A DNA stretch of 60,385 bases from NCBI GenBank assembly GCA_900102385.1, contig FNBQ01000023.1, positions 1 to 60,385 on the forward strand. The letters are read 5' to 3'. Both the position numbers and the translations under genes were made by a program. Source of the stretch: Bacteroidales bacterium KHT7. Its GTDB lineage: Bacteria > Bacteroidota > Bacteroidia > Bacteroidales > Bacteroidaceae. The notes beneath the pieces are model-generated. The model searched no databases and was not told the origin of the DNA. It saw nothing but the letters and a program-made list of their open reading frames with translations. Below, one piece after another: positions 32,367 to 40,273 of the stretch; the first letter of the stretch is position 1, and the number at the start of each line of letters is the position of its first letter.

Positions 32367-34178
32367 TTATTTCTTCACTACCTTATCAACATCTACCGTT
32401 CCATCAGAATATTTAATCTTGCGAACACTTATGCCTTTTAAAGGCGAAGAAATGCGCTTGCCATCGAGAGTGTAATATTCTATGCTTTCGACAGAACTGT
32501 TGTTGAGGACTTTCGCACCTACAGACGTGACAACCTTGTTATATGCAGGATAATACTCATTTACCGAAGTAATCGCGTTATCGTTTCCGGCACGCACAAT
32601 ATCCTCTACGATACTGTTCAAGTATACCTCGATATTAAGATACCAACCTTTCTCCTTGTCAAGAGTCTTGGTAAGAGCATCGCTCGCATCATTAGGATTC
32701 AGTCCGTTTGCTGTCTCCCACTCATCAGGAATTCCGTCGCCATCTGTATCATATCCGGCAGGACGGGAGTCTGATTTCAAAGCAGGGAAACTTGGAAGCG
32801 TTACATCTTCTGTCGCACTTGGGTCGTTGATGTAATCAACAATTCCGGCACGGGCTGTCACCGGACCTGTATAAGTTGTAGTTCCAGTCCTTGCCTCCTC
32901 GGCATAACGAACGTCTACGGCATCGCGGAAAAGAGATGCACCGCTGTATGCCAGCACTTTATCATAAGCATTTACGGCAGAATGAGTTGTAACATCTCCC
33001 GAAGGCTGAGGATTGTCGAGTTTAATTTTAACACAATCAACGCCGCTACCGTTCTTCACATACTCAACCGACGAGCCGTAATAATGATTAGGGTCGACGG
33101 TATACCGTTCTCCGTTTATCTCTGGAATACCGCTATCGTATGCAACGCCCTTCCAGTCGTAGTTTGCAGCATCTGTTCCAGCAGCCGTCACATAATTTCC
33201 GCTGATGTAATAACGGCTTGTGTAATCAGGGAAAGGATTGTCGCCTGCATTGCTTGCGCTTGCCTTCGAAATCTGAGTCACACGCATCTTGTTTGATGTT
33301 GCAGGGCCTGCCTGATAATAGTTGTTGACGATGTTCACATATCCGCCGCCGGGACCTCCGTAGCAACCGTTGCCATTACCCCAGTTATACATCACGCAGT
33401 TGCGGAAGTCCACCTGCTCAGCCTGAATAGTATTCTCGTACTTTGTATTGTCAAAATCAGTCCAGTTGTAACGCGCGCCATTGAAACGAGGCACTCTGTT
33501 CTGCATGTGCAGAAGGAAATTGTGATGGAACGAGGCTTCCTTTCCACCCCAGATTCCACCGTAACTGTGCTCGCCCTTTGAATGTCCCGGATTTGCCAGA
33601 GCCTCGCCAAGCGTACACCACTGCATAGTAAAGTTGCGGTTGTCGTAGAAAGAGGCAATCTCATCAATGCTCCAAGAGAACGAGCAATGGTCGAGGATGA
33701 TATTTCTGTGCTGTCGTCCCCATGCTGCGTCCGCACCATCATCGACACTCTTTACCTGTGAACGACGGAAACGAATAAAGCGGACAATAATATTGTCGCC
33801 TTTGTTGAAGTTTACCGTGTAATATCGCAGCGTAATACCTTCTCCCGGCGCAGTCTGACCGGCGATTGTGGTATTTGCAGGGATAGGAAGTTCTGAACGC
33901 AAATCGATGTATCCGCTCACATCAAACACGATGATTCGAGGTCCCGTCTGGTTTAATGCCCATCTGAGGCAGCCCTTTGTCCCTGCATTATCAGCAAGAT
34001 TTGTGACATGATAGATTTTTGCAGCCGACGATTCCGTACTTCGTCCGCCTGTTGTTGTGTAGCGTGCATGCCCTTCGGCTCCCGGGAAAGCCGGAACATC
34101 ATCTGCCATTGCCGGAACAGCCGTAAGCCATGTCAGCGCAGCAATGGCAAATCTCGTTTTTTCTTTCAATTTTAGCAT
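32367..34178 (-). CDS. Secreted pectate lyase, PL1 family
   Basis: A 603-residue protein. The start at 34178 gives a signal peptide (MLKLKEKTRFAIAALTWL then AVPAMA). The beta-helix begins with FPGAEGHARYTTTGGR, typical of PL1, and contains IILDHCSFSWSIDE near 168-181 and NRVPRFNGARYNW near 235, the calcium and catalytic-arginine region. After about 480 a calcium-binding segment DTDGDGIPDEWE and then a tail of about 50 residues (EYYTLDGKRISSP, KGISVRK) follow. That tail resembles the C-terminal sorting domains of type IX secretion in Prevotella. It cleaves polygalacturonate by beta-elimination. It pairs functionally with GH28 and GH51. Confidence 0.92.
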   Translation of the reverse strand: MLKLKEKTRFAIAALTWLTAVPAMADDVPAFPGAEGHARYTTTGGRSTESSAAKIYHVTNLADNAGTKGCLRWALNQTGPRIIVFDVSGYIDLRSELPIPANTTIAGQTAPGEGITLRYYTVNFNKGDNIIVRFIRFRRSQVKSVDDGADAAWGRQHRNIILDHCSFSWSIDEIASFYDNRNFTMQWCTLGEALANPGHSKGEHSYGGIWGGKEASFHHNFLLHMQNRVPRFNGARYNWTDFDNTKYENTIQAEQVDFRNCVMYNWGNGNGCYGGPGGGYVNIVNNYYQAGPATSNKMRVTQISKASASNAGDNPFPDYTSRYYISGNYVTAAGTDAANYDWKGVAYDSGIPEINGERYTVDPNHYYGSSVEYVKNGSGVDCVKIKLDNPQPSGDVTTHSAVNAYDKVLAYSGASLFRDAVDVRYAEEARTGTTTYTGPVTARAGIVDYINDPSATEDVTLPSFPALKSDSRPAGYDTDGDGIPDEWETANGLNPNDASDALTKTLDKEKGWYLNIEVYLNSIVEDIVRAGNDNAITSVNEYYPAYNKVVTSVGAKVLNNSSVESIEYYTLDGKRISSPLKGISVRKIKYSDGTVDVDKVVKK

Positions 34179-34278
34179 AATAGTAAATTTCTTATTTTTT
34201 AAACTTCGCAAATATAAGAAAAATAAATTCGCCTTGCCTTATTTGACTTTATTTTTAACATCCTTTAATAAACAAAAA

Positions 34279-34307
34279 GCCTGAGGTGAAATCACTTCAC
34301 CCCAAGC
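34279..34307 (-). terminator. Terminator after korB
   Basis: A 12-bp stem with two mismatches (GCCTGAGGTGAA against TTCACCCCAAGC), then T-rich on the minus strand. Confidence 0.7.
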
Positions 34308-34334
34308 CCATATCTCATAAATTCAAATTCGGAA

Positions 34335-35339
34335 TTATTTTACTTCCCAGATATCGTTAGTCTCAAGAAGTTCTGCAAAGTTGTGATACTTCTTTGCAGC
34401 CTTTACTTCCTCAATCTGAGCCTCTACTGCATCGTTGTAAGTAGGAGCGTCAACATCACGGATAACACCGAGAGCAACAGGGAAGCCGTCATTGTCGCCC
34501 ATCAAGGCAAGCTTCAGTTGCAATGTATTGTCCTCGCAGTGAGCATCGTGAACAAGAATATCCTTCTCTGTGATACCGTTCTCGCCAATCTTTACGACCT
34601 TCAACCCGAAGCCATCCTGAACAAGACCGAACTCGCGATTCTCACCGAAAATCAGCGGTTCGCCATGCTTTACGTAGATAGCATTCTTTGCACGACCAGC
34701 CTTATCATAAACAGACTCGTGTGTTCCGTTGTTGAAGATAACGCAATTCTGAAGAATCTCGCAAACTGCTGCACCCTTGTGGTTGTAAGCAGCCTTCAAG
34801 ATGTCAACTGTTGCAGCAGCATCTGTGGCAACGGCGCGAGCAAAGAAATGACCGCGTGCACCAAAGCAAAGCTCAGCTGGGCGGAATGGATCCTCAACAG
34901 TTCCGTAAGGAGATGACTTACTTACGAATCCGCGTGGAGATGTTGGAGAATACTGACCTTTTGTAAGACCATAGATTCGGTTGTTCAACAGAATCATGTT
35001 AAGGTCGATATTACGACGGTTTGCGTGGATAAAGTGATTACCACCGATAGCCAAGCCATCGCCATCGCCACTAACCTGCCATACAGTAAGCTTTGAGTTT
35101 GCAACCTTTGCTCCTGTTGCAATGGCAGCAGCACGACCGTGGATTGTATTCATGCCATAAGTAGCCATGTAGTGTGGCAGACGGCTTGAACAACCGATAC
35201 CCGAGATAACCGCAGTATCGTATGGTGCTACACCAATCTCAGCCATTGCCTTCTGAAGAGATGCAAGAAATGCGTGGTCGCCGCATCCCGGACACCAGCG
35301 TGGCTGGCCCTTCTTAAAATCCTGAATTGTATATGCCAT
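34335..35339 (-). CDS. korB: 2-oxoacid:ferredoxin oxidoreductase, beta subunit
   Basis: A 334-residue thiamine-diphosphate-binding subunit. CPGCGDHAFL at 17-26 includes the Cys ligands typical of beta chains, GIGCSSRLPHY is near 46-56, and the TPP motif GDGDGLAIGGNH (about 90-101) to NNRIYGLTKGQYSPTSP is complete. With korA it oxidises 2-oxoglutarate (or another 2-oxoacid) to the acyl-CoA, passing electrons to ferredoxin; the reverse reaction fixes CO2. It begins 16 bp after korA. The absence of 4Fe-4S ferredoxin-like repeats places it in the KOR-like, not the PFOR, group. Confidence 0.93.
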   Translation of the reverse strand: MAYTIQDFKKGQPRWCPGCGDHAFLASLQKAMAEIGVAPYDTAVISGIGCSSRLPHYMATYGMNTIHGRAAAIATGAKVANSKLTVWQVSGDGDGLAIGGNHFIHANRRNIDLNMILLNNRIYGLTKGQYSPTSPRGFVSKSSPYGTVEDPFRPAELCFGARGHFFARAVATDAAATVDILKAAYNHKGAAVCEILQNCVIFNNGTHESVYDKAGRAKNAIYVKHGEPLIFGENREFGLVQDGFGLKVVKIGENGITEKDILVHDAHCEDNTLQLKLALMGDNDGFPVALGVIRDVDAPTYNDAVEAQIEEVKAAKKYHNFAELLETNDIWEVK

Positions 35340-35355
35340 AATCGTAAAGTCTTAA

Positions 35356-37200
35356 TTATTTGTTATAGATTTCAGTGAAGGCCTCAACCAACTCGTTTAC
35401 AACGAAAGGCTGACCCTTTACTTGGTTGAACTGATATGGAACGAATCCATCTACCTTCATGCGAAGGAATGCAGCAAGCTGACCCATGTTCTGCTCGGCA
35501 ACAACAACTTTCTTGTACTTCTTCAGAACCTCTGAAGCATTCTCTGGAAGCGGGTTGATGTACTTGAAGTGTGCCATAGCAACCTTCTTTCCGCTTGCGT
35601 TCATCTCTTCCATAGCAGCACGCAGATGACCGTATGTGCCACCGAAGCCGACGATAAGCAACTCAGCATCCTTGTCGCCGATAACCTCAAGGTCTGGAAC
35701 AACAATGTTGTTAATCTTAGCCTGACGCTTGCGAGTCATCAAATCGTGGTTCTCTGGATTTGTTGAGATTGCGCCAGTCTTGTCGTCCTTCTCCAAACCA
35801 CCAAGAATGTGCTGGAATCCTTCGCGACCCGGAACAGCCCAATAGCGAGTACCATTCTCGGCACGCATGTATGGAGTCCATGTGCCCTTCAGCTCCTCTG
35901 GAACGTATGGAGGGTTGATTGCAGGGAACTCAGCAAGGTTTGGCAACTTGAACGCGCCAGAACCGTTTGCAACGTAAGCATCGGTAAGAAGAACGACAGG
36001 AGTCATGTGCTCGAGCGCAATCTTACAAGCGTTATATGCAGCGTCGAAACAGTCGGTTGGAGATGTTGCTGCGATTACAGGAAGCGGAGACTCGCCATTA
36101 CGGCCAAACAAGCACTGAAGCAAGTCGGTCTGCTCGCTCTTTGTTGGAAGACCTGTTGCAGGACCACCACGCTGAACATCGAGCACCACGAGAGGCAACT
36201 CCATGATTACTGCAAGGTTCATAGCCTCTGATTTCAAACAGATGCCAGGACCTGATGTTGAAGTTACGGCAAGAGCACCTGCGAATGATGCACCTACGGC
36301 TGAAGCACAGCCGGCAATCTCATCCTCGCACTGAACGGTTGTTACACCAAGGCTCTTGTGCTTAGAAAGCTCATGAAGAACATCGGTTGCAGGAGTGATA
36401 GGATAAGAACCTAGATAAAGCTTCAAGCCTGCCTTCTCGGCAGCGGCAATGAAACCGTATGCAGTAGCCTTGTTACCTGTGATATCCATGTAACGTCCCG
36501 GCTCCTTAACCTTAGTCTCGATGCGATATACGTTAGCAGCAGAACTGTGGGTATTGTGTCCGAAATCGTAACCAGCCTGAATAACCTTGATGTTAGCCTC
36601 GGCAACACCAGGCTTCTTTGCAAACTTTTCCTTCAGGAAGTTGAAGGCGATGTCAAGATCACGGCTGAACAGCCAGCAAACCAGTCCAAGAGCGAACATG
36701 TTACGGCACTTCAGCATCGACTTGTTGTCCATGCCTGAATCTGCCAAGCAGTCCTTAACCATCTGTGTGATGTTACAAGCAATAACGCGGTCTGGGTCGA
36801 TGCCCATCTCGCCAAGATAGTCAGGAGTCTTGAAGGCAGCCTTCTCCAAATCCTTCTCCTGGAAAGAATCAGTATCTATAATGATGGTAGCATTTGGCTT
36901 AGCGTACTTGTACTGTGTTTTCAAAGCAGCGGCATTCATTGCCACCAAAACGTCACAAAAGTCGCCGGGAGTATAAACCTTGCCAGCACCGATATTTACC
37001 TGAAAGCCAGATACACCAGTAAGCGAACCTTGCGGGGCGCGGATATCTGCCGGATAGTCAGGGAAGGTACTGATACTGTTACCTACAGTTGCTGAAACCG
37101 TAGAGAAGATGTTTCCGGCCAACTGCATTCCGTCGCCAGAATCTCCCGAGAAGCGAACAGCTACGCTGTCAAGCTCCTTAATTTCCAAATTTTCTGCCAT
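35356..37200 (-). CDS. korA: 2-oxoacid:ferredoxin oxidoreductase, fused gamma-alpha subunit
   Basis: A 614-residue fusion. The N-terminal gamma domain (about 1-190) begins VRFSGDSGDGMQLAGN. The alpha domain (from about 225) contains GLKLYLGSYPITPATDVL and EDEIAGCASAVGASFAGA, the TPP-domain I motifs, and TSTSGPGICLKSEAMN. A C-terminal domain (VGFGGTYGHLRAAMEE) completes it. This is the usual Bacteroidota arrangement of KorA. It is the first gene of a two-gene operon with korB. The minus-strand promoter should be in 37201-37320 but no good box is evident. Confidence 0.95.
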   Translation of the reverse strand: MAENLEIKELDSVAVRFSGDSGDGMQLAGNIFSTVSATVGNSISTFPDYPADIRAPQGSLTGVSGFQVNIGAGKVYTPGDFCDVLVAMNAAALKTQYKYAKPNATIIIDTDSFQEKDLEKAAFKTPDYLGEMGIDPDRVIACNITQMVKDCLADSGMDNKSMLKCRNMFALGLVCWLFSRDLDIAFNFLKEKFAKKPGVAEANIKVIQAGYDFGHNTHSSAANVYRIETKVKEPGRYMDITGNKATAYGFIAAAEKAGLKLYLGSYPITPATDVLHELSKHKSLGVTTVQCEDEIAGCASAVGASFAGALAVTSTSGPGICLKSEAMNLAVIMELPLVVLDVQRGGPATGLPTKSEQTDLLQCLFGRNGESPLPVIAATSPTDCFDAAYNACKIALEHMTPVVLLTDAYVANGSGAFKLPNLAEFPAINPPYVPEELKGTWTPYMRAENGTRYWAVPGREGFQHILGGLEKDDKTGAISTNPENHDLMTRKRQAKINNIVVPDLEVIGDKDAELLIVGFGGTYGHLRAAMEEMNASGKKVAMAHFKYINPLPENASEVLKKYKKVVVAEQNMGQLAAFLRMKVDGFVPYQFNQVKGQPFVVNELVEAFTEIYNK

Positions 37201-37320
37201 ATTTTTGATATTTGGTTTACTATATTATTAGTACAAACAAAATTCACTTTGCAAAAATCGCAAAGTTTTTCCATTTAACAAAATGTTTTAAAGCATATTC
37301 TTTCATTATTCAACAAAAAA

Positions 37321-37344
37321 GGACACTTTTCTTATAAAGCGTCC
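37321..37344 (-). terminator. Terminator after the outer-membrane barrel gene
   Basis: An 8-bp stem with one mismatch (GGACACTT against AAGCGTCC), with T-run on the minus strand and 36 bp after the stop codon at 37381. Confidence 0.6.
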
Positions 37345-37380
37345 CGTTTTTCGTATGTTTACTTACATTTTATTCATATT

Positions 37381-39849
37381 TTAATCATCAACGTTTCCAT
37401 TGTAATCTGGCTGACCCTCAGCACCATCCGGCTGTGGCTTGCCTTTCTTTGCCTTTGCACGCATGTTTCCGAAGCTGTAGCTAAGCTGAATAGAGAAACG
37501 ACGTCCGCCTCGCCAGCTCTCCGAATCCTGAGTGTAGCCGTTTCCGCTTGTGATGCTGCGCATCTTTCGGCTGTCGAGAAGGTCGCGGGCGTTGATTGCA
37601 ACGGTGAATTTCTTGTCGAAGAATGTCTTGCGCAATCCAAGGTCGAGCATGTAGCTTGACTTTCTCTTTCCTTGAGTAATAACTCTCTCGGCATCGTATC
37701 GGCCTGTTGCCTGGAACGAAATGCTGTAAGGAAGCATGAAACTTGCCATCATCTGGGCGTTCCACGAGAAGTTGTCATCGCTCAAAACCGTTACGGTCTG
37801 AGGCATTCCGTTGTCGAGGATATAGTTGAAGTTTCCGCCATCGAGTTTATAGTAGAACAGGTTCAGCGTTGTCGTAAGGTCAAGAATCTTGAACAGTTTG
37901 TTCTTGCTGATGATTTCAACTCCCGAGCTCAACGACTTGGCGATGTTCTCGTTTGTTGAGTATCTGATTCCGTCGAGAACATAGCTGATGTTCTGAATAA
38001 CATCGGTTGTAGGGCGATAATACCCAGAGAACGACAGCGTGTGAGCCTCCCAGTTCTTGATGTAGTTCAACTCGAACGAATTTGTGTACTCCGGAGTAAG
38101 TTGCGGATTTCCGTACGAGATGTTTGTTGAGTCGCTGATATTCTTGAACGAGTTCATCTGTCCGCCCCAAGGTCTACTCAGACGACGGGTGTAGTTAACC
38201 TGCAACTCCTGATTGTGCGGCAACTGATAACTCAAGAATGCCGTTGGGAACAGCGCAAAGTAATCTTTCTTAAACTTAGTCGGCTCAACATCCTGGAACT
38301 CCTGCTCGTAGCCTCGGCTCTCGGCATCGACCTTCCAGTACTCGCCTCTCAAGCCAAGCTGATAGCCGAACTTCTCGCCTATACGACTCTGGAAGTTTGC
38401 ATATACGGCATGGATGTCCTGATTGTAGACGAATCGGTTGTAAAGACTCTTGATGATGTCGGTCTTTGCCAAATCTGCGTATGTAAACACAGGACTGTTC
38501 TCTTTCGAAAGGCGGCCGTTGTATCCAGCCTCAATCTTGCCAGCGCTTCCAACCGGCTGCTCGTAGTCGAGTTTTATCTCCCAACTCTTAGGATTTATCT
38601 TAGTATTCTGCGACTGAAGGCTGTTCACCTTATCACCACCCACAAACTGCGTATTTTGAGTGTACGAAGTCTCCATATCTGAGTTGAAACCGCTGCGGCT
38701 CACATTGAAATCGAGCGTGTGACTTGTCTTCCACTCGTGGCGGTAGCCGAAATCGAAGTGGTTCATGTTCATGTCGCTTATATTGTGAGTGAAGCGGTCG
38801 CGAGTGTACTCGCTTCCGATATAGTCGATGTTGGTGCGGCGATGACCGTGACCGAACATTCCCATATAACCGAAGCTGATATCATCTTTCTTAGTGAAAT
38901 GCCAAGTGAATCCGGCACGCACAAATACGTTGTTGCCAATGTTCTTTCCCTTCGAATCTGAATTCAAGAAGCCTGTCTGATTTCCGTTTTCACCAAGATA
39001 TGTACGGTTTGACACCGTTCCGTTCTTGTGAACGCGATGTCCGTAACCAACATTAGCATAAGCATCGAACACACCGCTGCTGTAGTTGATGTTTGCTCCC
39101 AGACGACCGCCGCCCGTACTCAGACCACTTGCCTTTACACCGCCGTAATATCCGGCTTTGCGGTCGCGCTTCAGAATGATGTTGATAATTCCGGCACTTC
39201 CTTCAGGACTATACTTTGAAGATGGGTTTGTTATGACCTCAATCTTCTCGATACTCTCTGCTGGCATCTGCTGAAGGATGTCGCCACGATTGTCGCTGGT
39301 CATTCCCTGTGCCTTACCGTTAATCCAGATTGTAACGCTCTGGCTTCCACGCAGCGACACGTTACCTTCCGAATCCACCTCGACCGACGGGATTGTCTCC
39401 AAAGCCTCGCTTGCAGAGCCGCCTACGGCTGCAAGGTTCTGGTCGAGATTGAAAACCTTCTTGTCGATGTCGAGTTTCATCGAACTCTTCTGTGCCACTA
39501 CATTTACCTCTTGCAATGTCTTGCTGTCTTCTTGCAGAATGATGCTGTGAAGGTTTACACTATGGTTGTTCTGTGCAGACAGAGTAAAATCGCGGTTCAC
39601 GCTTACATATCCCATGTATGAAACACTAAGGGTGTATGTTCCGTCGCCCAATCCGTCGATGTTAAAATTACCTTCAAGATCGGAAATAGTACCTTTGATA
39701 AGGTTCTTCTGTCCTTTTTTGTAAACGCTAAGATTTACGAACTCTATCGGTTGCTTAGCCTTGTCTACTACCTTTCCCTTCACATTTCCTGCTACAATAT
39801 CATTTATTGCAGCCCCTACCAAAAATAGTAGAATTAAAACTCTTTTCAT
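37381..39849 (-). CDS. Outer-membrane beta-barrel protein of the TonB-receptor-like group
   Basis: An 822-residue exported protein (signal MKRVLILLFLVGAAINDIVA). A carboxypeptidase-regulatory-like domain (about 22-100, GKVVDKAKQPIEFVNLSVYKKG) precedes a plug-like domain (VEVDSEGNVSLRGSQSVTIWING, SIEKIEVITNPSSKY, SAGIINIILKRD) and a large barrel with many aromatic strand ends. This is the OMP_b-brl_3 type, widespread in Bacteroidota and thought to import or bind unknown ligands. There is no SusD lipoprotein next to it, so it is not a glycan-uptake pair. The tail (residues after about 800, KAKKGKPQPDGAEGQPD) is hydrophilic. Confidence 0.88.
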   Translation of the reverse strand: MKRVLILLFLVGAAINDIVAGNVKGKVVDKAKQPIEFVNLSVYKKGQKNLIKGTISDLEGNFNIDGLGDGTYTLSVSYMGYVSVNRDFTLSAQNNHSVNLHSIILQEDSKTLQEVNVVAQKSSMKLDIDKKVFNLDQNLAAVGGSASEALETIPSVEVDSEGNVSLRGSQSVTIWINGKAQGMTSDNRGDILQQMPAESIEKIEVITNPSSKYSPEGSAGIINIILKRDRKAGYYGGVKASGLSTGGGRLGANINYSSGVFDAYANVGYGHRVHKNGTVSNRTYLGENGNQTGFLNSDSKGKNIGNNVFVRAGFTWHFTKKDDISFGYMGMFGHGHRRTNIDYIGSEYTRDRFTHNISDMNMNHFDFGYRHEWKTSHTLDFNVSRSGFNSDMETSYTQNTQFVGGDKVNSLQSQNTKINPKSWEIKLDYEQPVGSAGKIEAGYNGRLSKENSPVFTYADLAKTDIIKSLYNRFVYNQDIHAVYANFQSRIGEKFGYQLGLRGEYWKVDAESRGYEQEFQDVEPTKFKKDYFALFPTAFLSYQLPHNQELQVNYTRRLSRPWGGQMNSFKNISDSTNISYGNPQLTPEYTNSFELNYIKNWEAHTLSFSGYYRPTTDVIQNISYVLDGIRYSTNENIAKSLSSGVEIISKNKLFKILDLTTTLNLFYYKLDGGNFNYILDNGMPQTVTVLSDDNFSWNAQMMASFMLPYSISFQATGRYDAERVITQGKRKSSYMLDLGLRKTFFDKKFTVAINARDLLDSRKMRSITSGNGYTQDSESWRGGRRFSIQLSYSFGNMRAKAKKGKPQPDGAEGQPDYNGNVDD

Positions 39850-39893
39850 TGTTATGATAATATTACTCTCCTAATAAAACATATTTCGGGTCA

Positions 39894-39923
39894 CAAAAAT
39901 AAGAAAAAAAAAGAATCGCACAA
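39894..39923 (-). promoter_or_regulatory. Promoter of the outer-membrane barrel gene
   Basis: The minus strand has TTG (39923-39921), 19 bp, then TATTTTTG (39901-39894), about 45 bp before the ATG. The rest of the gap up to 40107 is AT-rich with nothing else recognisable. Confidence 0.6.
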
Positions 39924-40107
39924 CCTCTACGGCAAACTTCTTATTGTAAAACATACAATATTCGGTTATATTTAGACCAAAAAGAGAATTATATTTACAA
40001 TATAGTTTAAATATAATATTACCGATTTCGTCTATAAAATCCCCGATTTAACAGATTTTAACATTAAATTATCGGCTATTTTACCATTTCACCAACTCTG
40101 CAAAGCA

Positions 40108-40149
40108 AAAAGTCAGACCGAAAACCGAGCGATTTTCAGTCTGACTTTT
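40108..40149 (-). terminator. Terminator after tRNA-Arg
   Basis: Stem AAAAGTCAGAC (40108-40118) with GTCTGACTTTT (40139-40149), extended inward by GAAAA/TTTTC pairs. It begins one base after the tRNA 3' end. Confidence 0.88.
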
Positions 40150-40150
40150 G

Positions 40151-40222
40151 TACCCCCGAGGGGAATCGAACCCCTATCTAAAGTTTAGGAAACTTCTATT
40201 CTATCCGTTGAACTACAAGGGC
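40151..40222 (-). tRNA. tRNA-Arg(CCU)
   Basis: Read on the minus strand the 72 bases fold into a full cloverleaf: acceptor GCCCTTG with CGGGGGT, D-stem GTTC/GAAT, anticodon stem GAAGT/ACTTT, T-stem AGGGG/CCCCT with loop TTCGATT, and discriminator A. The anticodon loop TTCCTAA gives CCU, reading AGG. CCA is not encoded. The acceptor stem has three G-U pairs (1-72, 5-68, 6-67), more than usual. A terminator hairpin follows directly. Confidence 0.95.
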
Positions 40223-40228
40223 TTTTAT

Positions 40229-40262
40229 AAGCCTCTTCTGCCGTTCGGGGCAAAAGAGGCTT
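40229..40262 (-). terminator. Terminator after secDF
   Basis: Stem AAGCCTCTT (40229-40237) with AAGAGGCTT (40254-40262), 11 bp past the secDF stop and 6 bp before the tRNA. Confidence 0.8.
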
Positions 40263-40273
40263 TATAGTGTTTA

